In this document: in pieces, positions 62,899 through 64,000 of the stretch | Position numbering within the stretch: the stretch's first letter is position 1 | How the letters are laid out: each line of letters starts with the position of its first letter | NCBI GenBank assembly: GCA_947496175.1 | Contig: CANMBU010000001.1 | Coordinates: 496,001 to 560,000, forward strand | Reading direction: 5' to 3' | DNA: 64,000 nucleotides | Source of the DNA: an uncultured Roseovarius sp. | Lineage (GTDB): Bacteria > Pseudomonadota > Alphaproteobacteria > Rhodobacterales > Rhodobacteraceae | Translations under genes and position numbers: made by a program | The notes under the pieces: model-generated | The model's input: the letters and a program-made list of their open reading frames with translations, nothing else | Told to the model about the DNA's origin: nothing | Database searches by the model: none

Positions 62899-64000
62899 AT
62901 GCGGTTCTTGCGCACCAGCCTGACCGGACTTTTCCTGTTGTCTTTGACACTGGGCCTGTTCGTCTACGCCGGGCAGATCGTGTATTCCGCCGTTCAGGAA
63001 CGCATCGCCGCTGAGGCACCTAGCGCGCCTCGGCGTGAAAGGGTTTTCGTTGTCAACACGATTGAGGGCAGACTGGCCACCGAAACGCCAACACTAGTGG
63101 CCTTTGGTGAAGTGATCAGCCGGCGCACGCTGGAAATCCGTGCACGGACGGGCGGTACACTGGTCGAGCTGGCTCCGGATTTCGAAGACGGCGGGCGTGT
63201 TGAGGAAGGCCAGCTTCTGGCGCGGATTGATCCGGCAGACGCACAATTTGCCCTCGACCGGGCACAAAGCGATGTCACCGATGCCGAAGCCGAAGAGCGC
63301 GAAGCAGAGCGCGGTCTGTTCCTTGCTCAGGATGATCTGAATGCCGCCCGCGCGCAGGCCAAACTGCGCGACAAAGCACTAACTCGTCAGCTTGATTTGC
63401 AAGAACGTGGCGTTGGCACCGCTGCGACCGTGGAACTCGCCGAGCTTGAAATGGCGCAAGCCGATCAGACGGTTCTGTCGCGCCGACAAGCCCTTGCCGT
63501 GGCCGAAGCACGCGTGGATCAGGCTCAAACACAACTCGCCAGGTCCCGGATCGCCTTGGCAGAGGCCAAAAAGCGGTTCGAGGACACACGCATCGTCGCG
63601 GGGTTTTCCGGCACGCTAGGAGATGTCTCAGTCGTCGAGGGCCGGTTTGTCTCAGCAAACGAAAAGCTGGCCGATCTTGTTGACAGCGCGCGTCTGGACG
63701 TGGCCTTCCGACTGTCCACCGCTCAGCATACGCGCCTGTTGGATGAAACCGGGCGCATCACCCAAACGCCGATGACCGCGCGTCTTGACGTGTTTGGTGT
63801 TGAAATCGAAAGCACCGGACGCATCACGCGTGACAGCGGATCAGTAGAAGACGGGCAAACCGGTCGCCTGGTCTTTGCTCAGTTGGACAGCGCTGTTGGC
63901 CTCAAACCTGGCGATTTTGTCACTGTGGAAATCACCGAACCACCGCTGGAGAACGTCGTGCGCCTGCCTGCGACAGCACTTGGGGCAGACGGGCGGGTGC
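62899..64000 (+). CDS. RND efflux periplasmic adaptor, 3' end outside window
   Basis: The frame opens at an ATG at 62899 and stays open to the window edge (367 codons). An N-terminal membrane anchor (about 7-32) is followed by the membrane fusion protein layout: a biotinyl-lipoyl half-motif (ELAPDFEDGGRVEEGQLLARI, near 90-110), a long alpha-helical hairpin (about 120-225, rich in Ala, Glu, Gln and Arg), the second lipoyl half (AGFSGTLGDVSVVEGRFV, near 234-251) and a beta-barrel domain. It should link an RND pump, presumably just downstream, to an outer-membrane channel. Confidence 0.88.
   Translation, partial: MRFLRTSLTGLFLLSLTLGLFVYAGQIVYSAVQERIAAEAPSAPRRERVFVVNTIEGRLATETPTLVAFGEVISRRTLEIRARTGGTLVELAPDFEDGGRVEEGQLLARIDPADAQFALDRAQSDVTDAEAEEREAERGLFLAQDDLNAARAQAKLRDKALTRQLDLQERGVGTAATVELAELEMAQADQTVLSRRQALAVAEARVDQAQTQLARSRIALAEAKKRFEDTRIVAGFSGTLGDVSVVEGRFVSANEKLADLVDSARLDVAFRLSTAQHTRLLDETGRITQTPMTARLDVFGVEIESTGRITRDSGSVEDGQTGRLVFAQLDSAVGLKPGDFVTVEITEPPLENVVRLPATALGADGRV

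Overview
The window reads as chromosome of a marine alphaproteobacterium of the Rhodobacterales (Roseobacter group). Evidence: GC-rich coding, tightly packed overlapping operons, an rpoZ-spoT-DUF2062-pdxJ-acpS-lepB-rnc block, an era-DUF1491-recO block, TRAP transporters, a methylsuccinyl-CoA dehydrogenase of the ethylmalonyl-CoA pathway, and a BciA-type 8-vinyl reductase. BciA serves only (bacterio)chlorophyll synthesis, so the organism is probably an aerobic anoxygenic phototroph. I found no rRNA, tRNA, CRISPR array, prophage or insertion sequence. Genes run off both ends of the window.

Layout. 0-9.3 kb: end of an MBL-fold hydrolase, YtoQ protein, a methyltransferase divergent from a LysR regulator, an unknown protein with an EEVQTDW motif, pheT (without pheS beside it), a TSUP permease, and mcd. 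9.3-15 kb: a minus-strand unit of FAH-family hydrolase, TRAP transporter (dctP, dctQ, dctM) and a SLAC1/TehA-like channel, with RNA hairpins flanking dctP. 15-17.6 kb: DUF1045 protein, a 47-residue membrane peptide, a gene-poor stretch with an orphan terminator, a TetR regulator and a META-domain lipoprotein. 17.6-19.6 kb: recO, DUF1491, era. 19.6-31.5 kb: about 12 kb of accessory genes separating era from rnc (bciA, a SAM-fold protein, two tandem DMT permeases, an ABC exporter, a Rieske oxygenase, argE, thiolase, prpE). 31.7-40.3 kb: rnc, lepB, acpS, a membrane alpha/beta hydrolase, a small membrane protein, pdxJ, DUF2062, spoT, rpoZ and, divergent, rpmB. 40.6 kb: a fatty acid desaturase. 41.8-47.1 kb: a LysR-controlled oxidative catabolic operon (flavin reductase, HpaB-like oxygenase, RidA-like protein, Rieske oxygenase, DUF1028). 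47.2-56.6 kb: sirtuin, site-2 protease, a racemase-fold protein without catalytic cysteines, a coiled-coil/OmpA pair, ubiA divergent from rsmE with two followers, a small Tat-signal protein and gshA. 56.6-60.7 kb: pyrB, two membrane proteins, a dihydroorotase homologue lacking active-site residues, plsY and a small coupled gene. 60.9-64 kb: a family-4-like uracil-DNA glycosylase, a phosphoesterase, moaB and the start of an RND efflux adaptor.

Metabolic themes are acetyl-CoA and propionyl-CoA assimilation (mcd, thiolase, prpE), uptake of organic acids (TRAP) and oxidative breakdown of a small, possibly N-heterocyclic or N-methylated compound. The strongest candidates for a little-described system are the 41.8-47.1 kb operon, the pair of 11-bp-period tandem repeats at 47.1 and 60.8 kb, and the long inverted repeat at 25.9 kb. 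Several genes are catalytically reduced relatives of known enzymes: the pyrB-linked dihydroorotase homologue, the racemase homologue, the glycosylase and the RidA protein.
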